From Paenibacillus sp. OK003 (lineage in GTDB: Bacteria > Bacillota > Bacilli > Paenibacillales > Paenibacillaceae): a stretch of 64,000 nt of DNA. The notes under the pieces were generated by a model. The model saw only the letters and a program-made list of their open reading frames with translations. It was not told where the DNA came from and searched no databases. Position numbers and translations under genes: made by a program. Numbering within the stretch: the stretch's first letter is position 1; each line of letters begins with the position of its first letter. Positions 9,706 through 18,775 of this stretch are shown one piece after another. The stretch lies in contig NZ_FOBD01000003.1 of NCBI RefSeq assembly GCF_900109515.1, forward strand, positions 310,001-374,000. The letters run 5' to 3'.

Positions 9706-10050
9706 ATGGAAATAAACACTATTGTTTTAGTCGTTTTTTTGTTTCTTATTCTTATTCTATTGGTTCGCGTCATCAGCTTGCAGACACAGTTGAATGAATT
9801 GAGAAGGGATGTTGAACGTCTGGAGAATGGGTCAGACCGTACCGCACACTCCCCTCTCAGTTATAACGCTTCTTCAGTAAATGTGTCTCCACCTACACCG
9901 ACACAGGCTGATCTAACTGAACTTGATAAAGAATTGCAGGCACTTGCACAACAGGGCAAAAAAATAATCGCAATCAAAAAGGCTCGTGAAGCCAGAAACC
10001 TGTCATTGAAAGATGCTAAAGACTACGTTGAGTCGCTTGAGCGCCTGTAA
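9706..10050 (+). CDS. Membrane-anchored protein with L7/L12 C-terminal-like domain
   Basis: This 114-residue protein starts with a hydrophobic helix (residues 5-22) and continues into a short coiled coil (QTQLNELRRDVERLE). A polar linker rich in Ser, Pro and Thr follows. The end, KKIIAIKKAREARNLSLKDA, then YVESL, matches the C-terminal fold of ribosomal protein L7/L12. It is not ribosomal itself: the N-terminal dimerisation domain of L7/L12 is replaced by the membrane anchor. Similar small proteins are common in Bacilli but their function is unknown. It lies 39 bp after the P450 and ahead of a strong terminator, so the two may share a transcript. Confidence 0.8.
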   Translation: MEINTIVLVVFLFLILILLVRVISLQTQLNELRRDVERLENGSDRTAHSPLSYNASSVNVSPPTPTQADLTELDKELQALAQQGKKIIAIKKAREARNLSLKDAKDYVESLERL

Positions 10051-10089
10051 ATGGTAGAGCTTAAGCTCAAGAAAAATAATAGCACGCAA

Positions 10090-10126
10090 AAAGAGAGGCA
10101 CTGTAACATTACAGTCGCCTCTCTTT
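10090..10126. terminator. Bidirectional intrinsic terminator
   Basis: The arms AAAGAGAGGC plus ACTGTAA pair with TTACAGT and GCCTCTCTTT, giving 17 base pairs with one bulged C and a two-base tip. It lies between convergent genes and has A/T tracts on both sides, so it can end the P450 unit and the SDR on the other strand. Confidence 0.85.
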
Positions 10127-10148
10127 CTTATGATGTCTGATAAATGCC

Positions 10149-10904
10149 CTATTGTGCGGTTACAGCACCATCAATAGGATAAACAGCGCCATTAATATAA
10201 GGAGCTTCATCTCCCAGCAGGAAGGATACCAGATTGGCAATCTCTTCAGGCTTACCGAGACGACCGGATGGAATGCTATCAAGGGTTGCTTTGAATACTT
10301 CAGGATTATCCTTACCAAACTGAACCACCATTGGAGTTTCAATCGTACCTGGCGCAATGGCATTCACACGAATGTTTTCTTTACCATACTCAATGGCCGC
10401 TGTACGTGTCAGTCCAACTACGCCATGCTTCGTCGCTGCATATGGTGCAACTGCTTGAACACCTACAATACCTGCTGTAGAGGCCGTATTGACGATGGAA
10501 CCACCGCCTGTTTTGAGCATTTCGGTAATCACATACTTCAATCCGTAAAATACACTTCTCAGGTTAATATCAATGATTTGGTCAAACTGCTCGATCGTAT
10601 GCTCAATTAATTTGACACCCGGACCAGCGATCCCGGCATTATTGAAGAACATGTCGATTCGACCGAATTCTTCGATCGTTTTGTTAACATAATTCTCTAC
10701 CTCGTTCGCCTTGCTTACATCCGTTTGTACAAAAATGGCTTTACCGCCCAGCTTCTCGATCTGTTTTACAGTTTCTTGACCCGTCTCTGCCACGAGATCA
10801 ACGACCACAACAGATGCGCCCTTCTCAGCCAGCTTCAGCGCTGTCGCTCGGCCCAATCCACTTCCTGCTCCAGTGATAATTGCTACTTTTCCTTTGTGAC
10901 TCAT
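10149..10904 (-). CDS. SDR family NAD(P)-dependent oxidoreductase
   Basis: This 251-residue classical short-chain dehydrogenase has the TGAGSGLG nucleotide loop at 11-18, NNAG in the middle, the catalytic Ser in NTASTAG and the YAATK Tyr/Lys pair. An acidic residue after the second strand (VVVVD) points to NAD(H). It resembles the glucose 1-dehydrogenase/3-oxoacyl reductase-like group; the substrate is unknown. I place the start at the ATG at 10904 because GGAGGAGAT lies directly upstream; an upstream in-frame start at 10919 would include this Shine-Dalgarno sequence as coding. Confidence 0.9.
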   Translation of the reverse strand: MSHKGKVAIITGAGSGLGRATALKLAEKGASVVVVDLVAETGQETVKQIEKLGGKAIFVQTDVSKANEVENYVNKTIEEFGRIDMFFNNAGIAGPGVKLIEHTIEQFDQIIDINLRSVFYGLKYVITEMLKTGGGSIVNTASTAGIVGVQAVAPYAATKHGVVGLTRTAAIEYGKENIRVNAIAPGTIETPMVVQFGKDNPEVFKATLDSIPSGRLGKPEEIANLVSFLLGDEAPYINGAVYPIDGAVTAQ

Positions 10905-11100
10905 TTTGATCTCCTCCATGTGTGTTCGTCATCTGTCATCGGATCGGTTAATTCGATATGAAGCGGTCTTGCATCGGAATGCAACATATGTAGGGTGAAA
11001 AGCTTTGAATCCTGCCTGACTTTACCTATTTTAATAGAGTTACGACTTAAAAACAATTTATATAATATGACTGCATACTATAATATTCATCACATACTAC

Positions 11101-11165
11101 ACATCTCAAGAAGGGGAACTCCTTACTAAAAGCGTGTAACGGTCCCCTTCTTTTTGGTGAGATGT
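11101..11165. terminator. Long two-tier inverted repeat, probable terminator
   Basis: The inner arms AGAAGGGGA (11109-11117) and TCCCCTTCT (11143-11151) are perfect, and the outer arms ACATCTCA (11101-11108) and TGAGATGT (11158-11165) also pair, separated by TTTTGG. A T run follows the inner stem only on the plus strand. It lies in the 338-bp gap between pyruvate oxidase and the SDR, where termination of the minus-strand pyruvate oxidase would be expected. Nothing else is evident in that gap. Confidence 0.5.
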
Positions 11166-11242
11166 ACAGTTTAATTTCATGCATTTACATTGTCAGATCG
11201 ACGGTTGAATATGGTGGGATAATGCTAAGGAAAACCTAATAC

Positions 11243-12970
11243 TTATCTTAGCAAATTGGTTTTGGCCAGCTCGATCAGCTCATCGCCACGCCCATTTAGC
11301 ACGGCTTTCATCATCCATAAGGTGAAGCCTTCGGCCTGTTTTAGATTAATCTTCGGAGGCAGGGACAGCTCCTGACGGTTCACCACAACATCAATTAGAA
11401 CTGGACCATCATGCTGCAATGCACGCCCTACAGCCCCTTCCAGATCAGCGGGATCTTCAACCCGAATCCCCTCCAGGCCCATTGCTTGAGCTACCATCGC
11501 AAAGTTGGGATTTACAAGCTCGGTACCGGATTCAAGCAATCCGGCAGCTTTCATCTCCAGTTCAACAAAACTGAGTGCACCGTTGTTAAACACGACAACT
11601 TTAATCGGGAGATGATGCTGTTTAAGCGTCAGAAGATCACCCATCAGCATGGCAATGCCGCCATCACCAGACAAGGATATCACTTGTCTTCCCGGGTCAG
11701 ACACCTGCGCCCCAATTGCCTGTGGAAGAGCATTCGCCATGGTGCCATGACTGAATGAACCTAACAATCGGCGATTGCGGCTCATTTCAATGTAGCGAGC
11801 CGCCCATACCGTAGGTGTACCTACATCACAGGTGAAGATCGCATTTTCCGCTGCAGCATCGCTGATAACCTTGGTTAGATACTGCGGATGAATTGGCATT
11901 TTCCCGGGTTTGCCTACGGCAAGCTCATCCAATTCTTTACGAACTTTCTCGTAACGTTCCACGCTTTTATGCAAATGTTTGTCGCTATGCTCTTCCGTTA
12001 GATAAGGTAACAACATTTCAATGGTCGCTTTCACATCTCCGCACACTCCGTAATCCAGCTTTGTACGACGACCGAGGTGGGAGGACTGAATGTCCACTTG
12101 AAGTACAACGGCATCCTCCGGGAAGAATTGACGGTACGGAAAATCGGTTCCCAGCATCAGGAGCACATCGCAGTCCATCATGGCATGATAACCGGATGAA
12201 TACCCGATTAATCCCGTGAGGCCGACCGAATACGGGTTATCGTATTCCAGGTATTCCTTGCCTCGCAAAGCAATAACCATAGGGGATTTCAAGCGATCAC
12301 AGAGCTGCATCAGAGGTTCACGTGCACCGGCGCAGCCTGCACCACACAGCAACGTAATTTTTTTGCCTTGATTCAGGAATTCCGCCAGTTTTCGCAGTTC
12401 AGGTTCGGAAGGATGGACAACAGGGTGTGTGGGATGATATACATGCTCTGGCACAGGCAGGTCAGCCGCCTCTAGAGCCGCTACATCCCCGGGCAGTATA
12501 ATGACGGAAACGCCTGAACGCGCTACTGCGGTCTGCATGGCCATCGTAAAGGAACGCGGCATCTGTTTGGCTGTTGTGATGACTTCACAATAATGACTAC
12601 ATTCCTGAAACAAATACTCCGGATGAGTCGCCTGAAAATACTCACTTCCGATCTCATCACTCGGAATATGAGCTGCGATGGCAAGTACCGGTACACGGTT
12701 CCGATGACAATCATACAGACCGTTAATTAAGTGCATGTTTCCCGGTCCGCTGCTGCCGGCACATACGGCGATACTTCCGCTCACTTGGGCATCTGCTCCG
12801 GCCGCAAAAGCAGCCACTTCCTCATGGCGGACATGAATCCATTCAATTTTACCCGAACGGCGGATGGAATCCAGTACCGCATTCAAGGAGTCTCCAACGA
12901 TACCATAGATGCGTTTGATGCCTGCGTTCAATAGTGCTTCGACCAGAACGTCTGCAATTGTTTTCTTCAT
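11243..12970 (-). CDS. ydaP: Pyruvate oxidase / thiamine-diphosphate-dependent enzyme (YdaP-like)
   Basis: This 575-residue cytosolic enzyme has the three-domain layout of the ThDP-dependent pyruvate oxidases. The N-terminal Pyr domain has the catalytic glutamate in HVRHEEVAAF, the middle domain binds the flavin or nucleotide, and the C-terminal PP domain has GDGG followed about 25 residues later by VVFNN for Mg-diphosphate binding. Length and N-terminus (IYGIVGDSLNAVLDS) match B. subtilis YdaP and resemble E. coli PoxB. The expected reaction is oxidative decarboxylation of pyruvate to acetate or acetyl phosphate; which of these is made is not decidable. The start ATG is preceded by AAAGGAG. 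It is transcribed alone. Confidence 0.87.
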   Translation of the reverse strand: MKKTIADVLVEALLNAGIKRIYGIVGDSLNAVLDSIRRSGKIEWIHVRHEEVAAFAAGADAQVSGSIAVCAGSSGPGNMHLINGLYDCHRNRVPVLAIAAHIPSDEIGSEYFQATHPEYLFQECSHYCEVITTAKQMPRSFTMAMQTAVARSGVSVIILPGDVAALEAADLPVPEHVYHPTHPVVHPSEPELRKLAEFLNQGKKITLLCGAGCAGAREPLMQLCDRLKSPMVIALRGKEYLEYDNPYSVGLTGLIGYSSGYHAMMDCDVLLMLGTDFPYRQFFPEDAVVLQVDIQSSHLGRRTKLDYGVCGDVKATIEMLLPYLTEEHSDKHLHKSVERYEKVRKELDELAVGKPGKMPIHPQYLTKVISDAAAENAIFTCDVGTPTVWAARYIEMSRNRRLLGSFSHGTMANALPQAIGAQVSDPGRQVISLSGDGGIAMLMGDLLTLKQHHLPIKVVVFNNGALSFVELEMKAAGLLESGTELVNPNFAMVAQAMGLEGIRVEDPADLEGAVGRALQHDGPVLIDVVVNRQELSLPPKINLKQAEGFTLWMMKAVLNGRGDELIELAKTNLLR

Positions 12971-13092
12971 GACAGGTCGGTCTCCTTTATTCGCTTATTT
13001 TGAGTTATGTTTCCACCGCGTTAAACTACCTATTCTTTTACCCCAATCTTTTGAAATTAGAAACAAAATCATATGTATTTATGGATATATAC

Positions 13093-13125
13093 AAAAATCC
13101 GCTTGTCATGGACTGACAAACGGAT
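13093..13125 (-). terminator. Intrinsic terminator of the SDR at 13196
   Basis: On the minus strand ATCCGTTTGTCA pairs with TGACAAGCGGAT across a GTCCA loop (one G-U pair) and is followed by TTTTTG. Confidence 0.88.
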
Positions 13126-13195
13126 CATGGGTTGTTATGGTTTACACGTCGGTTCCTTGCATATTTAATAATTCATTCACATCACTAAAGCCAAA

Positions 13196-13957
13196 TTAAA
13201 TGGCAGGCATCACATTGCCGCCACTAACCGGAATATAAGCTCCTGTAATAAAAGAGGACAGGTCGGATGCCAGAAATGCTACCGCATTGGCAATTTCCTG
13301 ATCTTCTCCCCTGCGTTTCAACGGTACAGTTTGAATATAACCCTCATCATGCCCCGACTCGTTATTGCGATCGCGTTCACTGATCGTCCATCCAGGCGCA
13401 ACCTGGTTGACCGTAATCTGATATTCGCCTACCTCTTTCGCCAGCACACGGTACAAACCATCCATGCCGCGTTTTCCCGCTGTATATGCAGATTGGGTAG
13501 CAAAATTTTGCATCGCACATTCCGTATTGATGCCAATGAATCGACCAGCTCTGGCTTCTTTCATATAAGGGATGAATGCTTTGGCAAGATACACACTCTG
13601 CATCACACATGATTCGAACTGGCTTATATAATCATCCGGTGATTGTTCCAGCACTGTTGTCCAGGCATATTGGATGACCGCATTGGCAACCACGATATCC
13701 ACATCACCGAGGCTGGAGTGAATTTCATCCCGCAACCGAAATGCCGTATCCTGCTTCGTGATATCGCCCTGAACAATGACCGTTTTTCGACCGATGGCTT
13801 CAATCTCAGCTTGAAGCTCTTTAGCCTTCGTTTCATTATTTATGTAATGCAGCGCGAGATCAGCACCACAGTCTGCCAACGTACGAGCGATGACCCTTCC
13901 CAATTGACCGGTTGCGCCTGTCACCAGTGCTGTTTTACCTGTAAGATCCAATTCCAT
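13196..13957 (-). CDS. SDR family oxidoreductase
   Basis: This 253-residue short-chain dehydrogenase has the TGATGQLG nucleotide-binding loop near 14-21 and YTAGK at the catalytic Tyr/Lys. The usual catalytic serine region reads INTECAMQN, so the Ser is not obvious there; either catalysis differs or the residue lies in a shifted position. The C-terminus, ending GAYIPVSGG, is typical of the family. AAAGGAGGGG lies about eleven bases before the ATG at 13957. Its substrate is unknown. It has its own terminator and a cre-like sequence about 110 bp upstream. Confidence 0.87.
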   Translation of the reverse strand: MELDLTGKTALVTGATGQLGRVIARTLADCGADLALHYINNETKAKELQAEIEAIGRKTVIVQGDITKQDTAFRLRDEIHSSLGDVDIVVANAVIQYAWTTVLEQSPDDYISQFESCVMQSVYLAKAFIPYMKEARAGRFIGINTECAMQNFATQSAYTAGKRGMDGLYRVLAKEVGEYQITVNQVAPGWTISERDRNNESGHDEGYIQTVPLKRRGEDQEIANAVAFLASDLSSFITGAYIPVSGGNVMPAI

Positions 13958-14065
13958 AGGGAAAGTCCCCTCCTTTAAGCCTTATGTGTAATCACGAAAT
14001 TTAGCAATGAAGAAAGAAGGATATAAAAATGATGTAACCCTCATTAATCAAACTGGAATCTAACT

Positions 14066-14079
14066 GGAAAACGCTTTCG
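14066..14079 (-). promoter_or_regulatory. Possible cre (CcpA) site
   Basis: GGAAAACGCTTTCG differs from the palindromic cre consensus TGAAAACGCTTTCA only at two outer positions. It lies about 110 bp upstream of the SDR start. Confidence 0.35.
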
Positions 14080-14128
14080 GAATTCATGCTATCTTCTGTT
14101 TGGTTTAATGATGAGATTCATCATTTCA

Positions 14129-14434
14129 TTACTTCCCGTACTGAATGAGATCGATTTCCTGGAAGCGACTAACCTCTTTTTCCCACCGTTCTTCCACATA
14201 TTTGCGGTGAATCGGGTGATCATTATAGGCATCATAGGCAGCCTGATTGGCGAATACCATCGAAAAACTGTAATCAAACTCGTTCTTTTCGCTCACCTGA
14301 CGCAGGACCTGCAATTGCTCTACACCGGGAATATTCGCCAGTGCCTCCGCACTCTCTTTCAAAAATGCCTCTGCTTCAGGTGTATCTTTACCTGCGTAAA
14401 GTGTAAACGTTACCATATGATTGATGCTGCTCAT
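14129..14434 (-). CDS. Dabb family protein (stress-responsive alpha/beta barrel)
   Basis: This 101-residue protein has the ferredoxin-like Dabb fold: an N-terminal strand INHMVTFTLY, a helix with repeated alanines, the central FDYSFSMVF strand, and the DHPIHRKYVEE segment with the conserved YxxHPxH-like pattern. Such proteins form dimeric barrels; most have no known activity. The start is the ATG at 14434, eight bases after GGAGGAGG, rather than an in-frame start at 14452 that lies within the ribosome binding site region. Confidence 0.83.
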   Translation of the reverse strand: MSSINHMVTFTLYAGKDTPEAEAFLKESAEALANIPGVEQLQVLRQVSEKNEFDYSFSMVFANQAAYDAYNDHPIHRKYVEERWEKEVSRFQEIDLIQYGK

Positions 14435-14596
14435 CTCTATTTCCTCCTCCAATATGTCTGAATCTGTTCCCTAGTGTACATCCGAAAGTATTGTAAGCGC
14501 AATAATTGGTTGAATTAATTTTAGAGGAATTGAATATGTATGGGTATTAGAACTACTTTTAAGTCGGAATTACTTGAGTTTACCTATCGGCATGCA

Positions 14597-14630
14597 ACAA
14601 AAAAACCTCAGGATTAATCCCGAGGTTTTC
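14597..14630 (-). terminator. Intrinsic terminator of rpmE2
   Basis: On the minus strand AAACCTC and GAGGTTT arms enclose a second small palindrome (GGATTAATCC) and are followed by a run of seven T. The structure is nearly symmetrical and could work in both directions. Confidence 0.87.
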
Positions 14631-14649
14631 TTGTAATGGTTTGGACAAC

Positions 14650-14898
14650 CTATTTGATGTTGTATTTACGGTTAAATTTATCAACACGACCACCGATGTC
14701 CACGTTTCTTTGTTTACCAGTGAAGAATGGGTGGGATGCGGAGCTAGTGTCCACACGGATTACTGGGTAAGAGTTACCATCTTCCCATTCCATTGTTTCG
14801 TTCGAGAATTTAGTCGAAGAACTCAGGAATTTGTAATCAGCACTTGCATCGAAGAAAATTACTGTTTGTGTCTTTGGATGGATATCAGCTTTTGGCAT
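14650..14898 (-). CDS. rpmE2: 50S ribosomal protein L31 type B
   Basis: This 82-residue protein starts MPKADIHP and contains the conserved SHPFFTGKQ and [10 protein letters not shown] segments of L31. It has no cysteine at all, so it is the zinc-independent type B form that can replace zinc-binding L31 in the ribosome. In B. subtilis the orthologue is repressed by Zur. I searched the upstream region for a Zur box and found none, so here it may be expressed constitutively. A -10-like TATAAT can be read upstream on the minus strand. It has its own terminator. Confidence 0.95.
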   Translation of the reverse strand: MPKADIHPKTQTVIFFDASADYKFLSSSTKFSNETMEWEDGNSYPVIRVDTSSASHPFFTGKQRNVDIGGRVDKFNRKYNIK

Positions 14899-15042
14899 AA
14901 TCTATTTACACTCCTTTAATATGGGTACTTCTTAGAATAGAACTAAATTTTATTATACTCTTTTTTTGGACGAAGTACCAGTCGGAATTGAAGAAACGAT
15001 AAATATTTTACAATTCACTATGATTTGCACAGGTTTCAGAGT

Positions 15043-15309
15043 TTAAATTAAGCCCTTCTCCAGCACATTCAGCATATATTCCAACGCTTCAAGTTCATCT
15101 CTTCCCCGTGTCTGCAATCTCACCACACTGCCATGTCGAATGGGAAGAAGCGCCATTCCGAGCAGGCTTTTGACATCTACCCGATGCTCATGATTCGCAT
15201 TAGTAAATGACAATGAAATATCCGAGGCAAAACGCGATGCTTGCGAAGATACAGACATCAGATCATCTCGGTGGAAATCAGAGTGAATCATAAATTCATG
15301 TATTCTCAC
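15043..15309 (-). CDS. HPr family protein, divergent
   Basis: This 88-residue protein aligns with HPr of the phosphotransferase system along its whole length: a strand, an active-site loop, a helix SSQASRFAS, then VDVKSLLGMALLPIRHG, which matches the Ser46 region (KS(I/L)LGVM). The active-site histidine appears to be kept (His13, in DFHRDD), but the arginine and proline of the canonical HARP loop are replaced by acidic residues. A four-residue insertion precedes the serine. PTS phosphotransfer is therefore doubtful, and a regulatory role through the serine is possible. It starts with GTG at 15309 after GAAAGGAAC. No other PTS gene is nearby. Confidence 0.75.
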   Translation of the reverse strand: MRIHEFMIHSDFHRDDLMSVSSQASRFASDISLSFTNANHEHRVDVKSLLGMALLPIRHGSVVRLQTRGRDELEALEYMLNVLEKGLI

Positions 15310-15433
15310 AACCTTCAGTTCCTTTCGAAAGATGCTATTTAACCATTTTGGTGGTGTATCATTTTATATATTAAAATCTTCAAGCATTATACCACGTTAT
15401 GGCAGCTTGTTTAATCCTTTTATGGAGAAAAAT

Positions 15434-15463
15434 ACAAAAAAATAAGCCCTAAACATCAGGGCT
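15434..15463 (-). terminator. Intrinsic terminator of the xylan locus
   Basis: On the minus strand AGCCCT pairs with AGGGCT over a seven-base loop and is followed by TATTTTTTT. It lies 14 bp after the dehydrogenase stop. Confidence 0.8.
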
Positions 15464-15477
15464 CCTTTGAACTAGAT

Positions 15478-16545
15478 TCATTTGCCATTCGGATAGACCA
15501 TTACTTTCAGACTGCCACTTTTGTTGTGCAATGCCCGTTCCATGGCCTGCTGCGTATCTTCAAGCGAATAACGGTCAGTAATCAGGGACATTACATCATG
15601 CTGGCCTGAACTCAGAAATTCAATTCCCGCCGGATACGTATTGGCGTAACGGAAGATTCCGTATATATCCACCTCGTTGTCCGCGATAAAAGGAACATTC
15701 AAGGCAATTTCGTCCTGTGCAGGCAGTCCTACAATAGCAAGCTTGCCTCCTCGCCGGAGCGAATATAATGCCGACTGAAGCGCCTTCGGATTCCCCGCAG
15801 TTTCCCAAGCCGTATCTACACCGACGCCGTTCGTTAACTCACGGATCACCGCCTGTGCATCCTCGTTCCGTACATTAATGGTATGGGTTGCGCCCATACG
15901 ACGAGCAGCCTCTAACCGCACTTCCTCCAGATCGGTGACGATGATGCGTTCTACGCCAAACGATTTGGCAGCTGCAACTGCCATCAATCCAACAGGCCCC
16001 ATGCCCATAATGGCAAGTGTAGTGCCCGGAGCCAGTTTACTGCGTCTTGCAGCATGAATGCCAACCGAGAAAGGTTCATTCATGGCTGCCTCTTCAAAAG
16101 ACAGATGATCCGGGATCGGGAAAACCATATCTTCACGAATGGTCATGTACTGTACAAATGCCCCATCCACCGGAGGCGTCGCCAGAAATTGCACATCGGG
16201 ACACAGATTATAACGACCTTCTTTGCATGCCGTGCATCGTCCGCAGGTTACCCCAGGCTCAATAGCTACCCGATCTCCTTCTTTCAGCCGTGAAACTCTT
16301 GAGCCTACAGCCGCTACAATACCTGCACATTCATGTCCAAGTATAATCGGTTTCTCAACTACAAATCGGCCAATTCTACCATGTTCAAAATAATGCACAT
16401 CCGATCCGCAGACGCCAACGGCCATCACCTGAATGAGCACCTCGTCTTCAGCCGGCTGTGGTACAGCCTGTTCCTCAATGATGATGTGCCCGGGCTCTGT
16501 CATGACAGCAGCCTTCATGGTTCCGGGTAATTGATGATCTCCCAT
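15478..16545 (-). CDS. Zinc-dependent polyol/sorbitol-type dehydrogenase (MDR family)
   Basis: This 355-residue medium-chain dehydrogenase has catalytic zinc ligands Cys46, His71 and Glu72 and four structural zinc cysteines at about 101, 104, 107 and 115. The Rossmann loop is GMGPVG, followed by VTDLEE, whose aspartate suggests NAD. Sorbitol/xylitol dehydrogenases are the closest recognisable group. I set the start at the ATG at 16545 (AAGGAGGG six bases upstream); the frame stays open further upstream without a better site. It lies 79 bp after the alpha-glucuronidase and should be co-transcribed, so a role in xylan-derived sugar or polyol metabolism is inferred. Confidence 0.88.
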   Translation of the reverse strand: MGDHQLPGTMKAAVMTEPGHIIIEEQAVPQPAEDEVLIQVMAVGVCGSDVHYFEHGRIGRFVVEKPIILGHECAGIVAAVGSRVSRLKEGDRVAIEPGVTCGRCTACKEGRYNLCPDVQFLATPPVDGAFVQYMTIREDMVFPIPDHLSFEEAAMNEPFSVGIHAARRSKLAPGTTLAIMGMGPVGLMAVAAAKSFGVERIIVTDLEEVRLEAARRMGATHTINVRNEDAQAVIRELTNGVGVDTAWETAGNPKALQSALYSLRRGGKLAIVGLPAQDEIALNVPFIADNEVDIYGIFRYANTYPAGIEFLSSGQHDVMSLITDRYSLEDTQQAMERALHNKSGSLKVMVYPNGK

Positions 16546-16624
16546 ATGTTCCCTCCTTCTCGTGTATGTCAACGTTGTTCTTTCCTCTGGAGAAAATCCG
16601 TCTGTTCTAGTTTTCGTATCCAGA

Positions 16625-18775
16625 TTAATATATCGTTCTTCCTTGTTCATCAGCAATACCACTTTTGCGATAGAAGTACGTATTAATCATGTCTCGCCAT
16701 TCCTTGGCGTGCTCCGCCTGCCCTGCCTGTAACGCAGACACCTTATCAAATACAGTCGAATCAATCTTGCCTTCCAGCTGTCTCCAGGTCTGTGCTAATG
16801 CTTCTGCCTGCTCTGCTCCATCAAAATGTGTATCATAAATGTGCTGAATGACCGTTTTGCCAGAATGCAGAACATGCGTATACGGGACATGGTGGAAAAA
16901 TAATAGCAGCTCATCCGGACAGGAGTCTACGGATTCATATCTTTCGGCGTTTTCCCGATGGTATTGCGATGTATATCCCGTTCCACTGCTCACTGTCCGG
17001 TCCACACCAATGCCATCACAATCGGCAAAATGATACGTCCCCCACTTGGAATATTCATAGCCATCCACATTAGGTCCATAATGGTGCTCCGGATTAACCA
17101 TCCAGCCTACACCGAGCGGTGCCGTATAACTTTCATAGATATCGAGCGAATTCAAAAGCATGCCAGAGATTAGACGAACGACCTCTTCGTCATGTCCGAA
17201 TGTAAGTCTGACCCACTCCTCCGCGATCTCTTCCGATGACAGCTCCGGATTCCAAGCAAGTCTTCCATATCCATATAAATTCGCCTGAGCGAGCGGATGT
17301 CCTGTCCAGCAAGCATCTGCACCGATATTGGATACTGCGGCAAAGCCACTGTAGGGTCTATTGTACAGCGAACCGTCAGCAATGCGTTTTATTTCAGAAC
17401 CCGGCCCCTTGGCGAACGTATCAAAATCCAATACTTCTTTCCACTGTGGAATCAGATAACAGAGATGCCGCTGCTGGCCCGTATACTCCTGCGTAATCTG
17501 GAATTCCAACACCTGATTTGTGTTTTCCATTGCCCCGAACAGCGGAGATACGGCCTCGCGAACCTGAAAGTCCATTGGACCATTCTTGATCTGCAAAATG
17601 ACGTTATCCGCAAATCGGCCATCCAATGGCTTGAAGTGGTCATAAGCCGCCCGTGCGCGATCTGTGGAGCGATCACGCCAGTCTTGTTTGCAGTTATAGA
17701 CGAAGCAGCGCCAAATCACCAGGCCACCAAATGGGCGAAGTGCCTCGGCCAGCATGTTCGCTCCATCGGCATGATCCCGGTTATACGTAAAGGGTCCGGG
17801 CCGATTTTCTGAATCTGCTTTGATCAGATAGCCGCCAAAATCCGGGATTGCCGCATACACCTTGGCTGTCTGAATGTTCCACCATTCACGGACCTGTTCA
17901 TCCAGCGGATCTGCCGTAAGCAATCCACCAATCTCTATTGGACTAGCGTAGTTGGCGCTCAGGAACAACCGGATGCCGTACGCTCTGAATTGGGCAGCAA
18001 CCTTCGCAACATCACCCAGGAAACGTTCCGTCAGGAACAGGCTCTCACGCTGATGAACGTTGACGTTATTGATCGAAATGGCGTTAAGGCCTGTAGAAGC
18101 GAGCAATCTGGCATAATCTCGAATACGCCCGAGGTCACGAGTGAATTCTCCATTGTCATAGAAAATGGATTTTCCAGCATAACCACGCTCAATGCTTCCG
18201 TCCATATTATCCCACTGATTGATCATGCGTAATGCATTAACAGGCTGCTCTGAAATGTAGCTTAATCTTCCCTCAGCAGGATGCACTTCGTTTGAGTTTT
18301 CTTGCTCCAGAACAAGCTCCCTTAATAGATGAAAAGTACCATATAGAACACCTTGAGGGGTTTCAGAACCAATAAACAGCCTACCCTGCTCTTTATCTTC
18401 GCGGATAATATAACCTTCTCCCTGCACGGTAGAGCGTTCCGTGTCGCTGAAGGCCTGAGCCACGGCTTTTGAGCCCGTCCATGTGCCAAGCCAGACCCCT
18501 TTTGCCTTCTGTTGTGCTGAATCCGACTCACTCACTTGACTTGCAGTTTCGTGTTTAACTTTCGGTTGGATTCCAAACAGCTTATCCAGTCCCTGAGTCA
18601 GTTCTGCTATTGCTGTTGATATGATTTCCTGATCTTCCGCCACAGTCACGGTATGGCTCCAGACGGGGGCTGTCTTTTTGGCGGCCCCTTTCACTGCGGA
18701 TGGACTTTGAAGATATCCAAGCCACACATCATATTGCGGGCCGGAGATAATGGATTGAACGGTTGTATTGCTCAT
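16625..18775 (-). CDS. aguA: GH67 alpha-glucuronidase
   Basis: This 716-residue enzyme has no signal peptide, so it acts in the cytoplasm on imported aldouronates, removing (4-O-methyl)glucuronic acid from short xylo-oligosaccharides. GH67 hallmarks are present: an N-terminal domain ending in [12 protein letters not shown], then [16 protein letters not shown], the segment [15 protein letters not shown], and QITQEYTGQ with a candidate catalytic acid. The C-terminal helical domain contains [17 protein letters not shown], typical of the family. The ATG overlaps the stop of the upstream beta-xylosidase gene by 4 bp, with GGAGG in the end of that gene. Confidence 0.96.
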   Translation of the reverse strand: MSNTTVQSIISGPQYDVWLGYLQSPSAVKGAAKKTAPVWSHTVTVAEDQEIISTAIAELTQGLDKLFGIQPKVKHETASQVSESDSAQQKAKGVWLGTWTGSKAVAQAFSDTERSTVQGEGYIIREDKEQGRLFIGSETPQGVLYGTFHLLRELVLEQENSNEVHPAEGRLSYISEQPVNALRMINQWDNMDGSIERGYAGKSIFYDNGEFTRDLGRIRDYARLLASTGLNAISINNVNVHQRESLFLTERFLGDVAKVAAQFRAYGIRLFLSANYASPIEIGGLLTADPLDEQVREWWNIQTAKVYAAIPDFGGYLIKADSENRPGPFTYNRDHADGANMLAEALRPFGGLVIWRCFVYNCKQDWRDRSTDRARAAYDHFKPLDGRFADNVILQIKNGPMDFQVREAVSPLFGAMENTNQVLEFQITQEYTGQQRHLCYLIPQWKEVLDFDTFAKGPGSEIKRIADGSLYNRPYSGFAAVSNIGADACWTGHPLAQANLYGYGRLAWNPELSSEEIAEEWVRLTFGHDEEVVRLISGMLLNSLDIYESYTAPLGVGWMVNPEHHYGPNVDGYEYSKWGTYHFADCDGIGVDRTVSSGTGYTSQYHRENAERYESVDSCPDELLLFFHHVPYTHVLHSGKTVIQHIYDTHFDGAEQAEALAQTWRQLEGKIDSTVFDKVSALQAGQAEHAKEWRDMINTYFYRKSGIADEQGRTIY

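Noticed and set aside
14899..15042. Zur box before rpmE2
   Set aside because: The best stretch (AACGATAAATATTTTACAAT) does not keep the TCGTAAT/ATTACGA core, so no Zur site is claimed.
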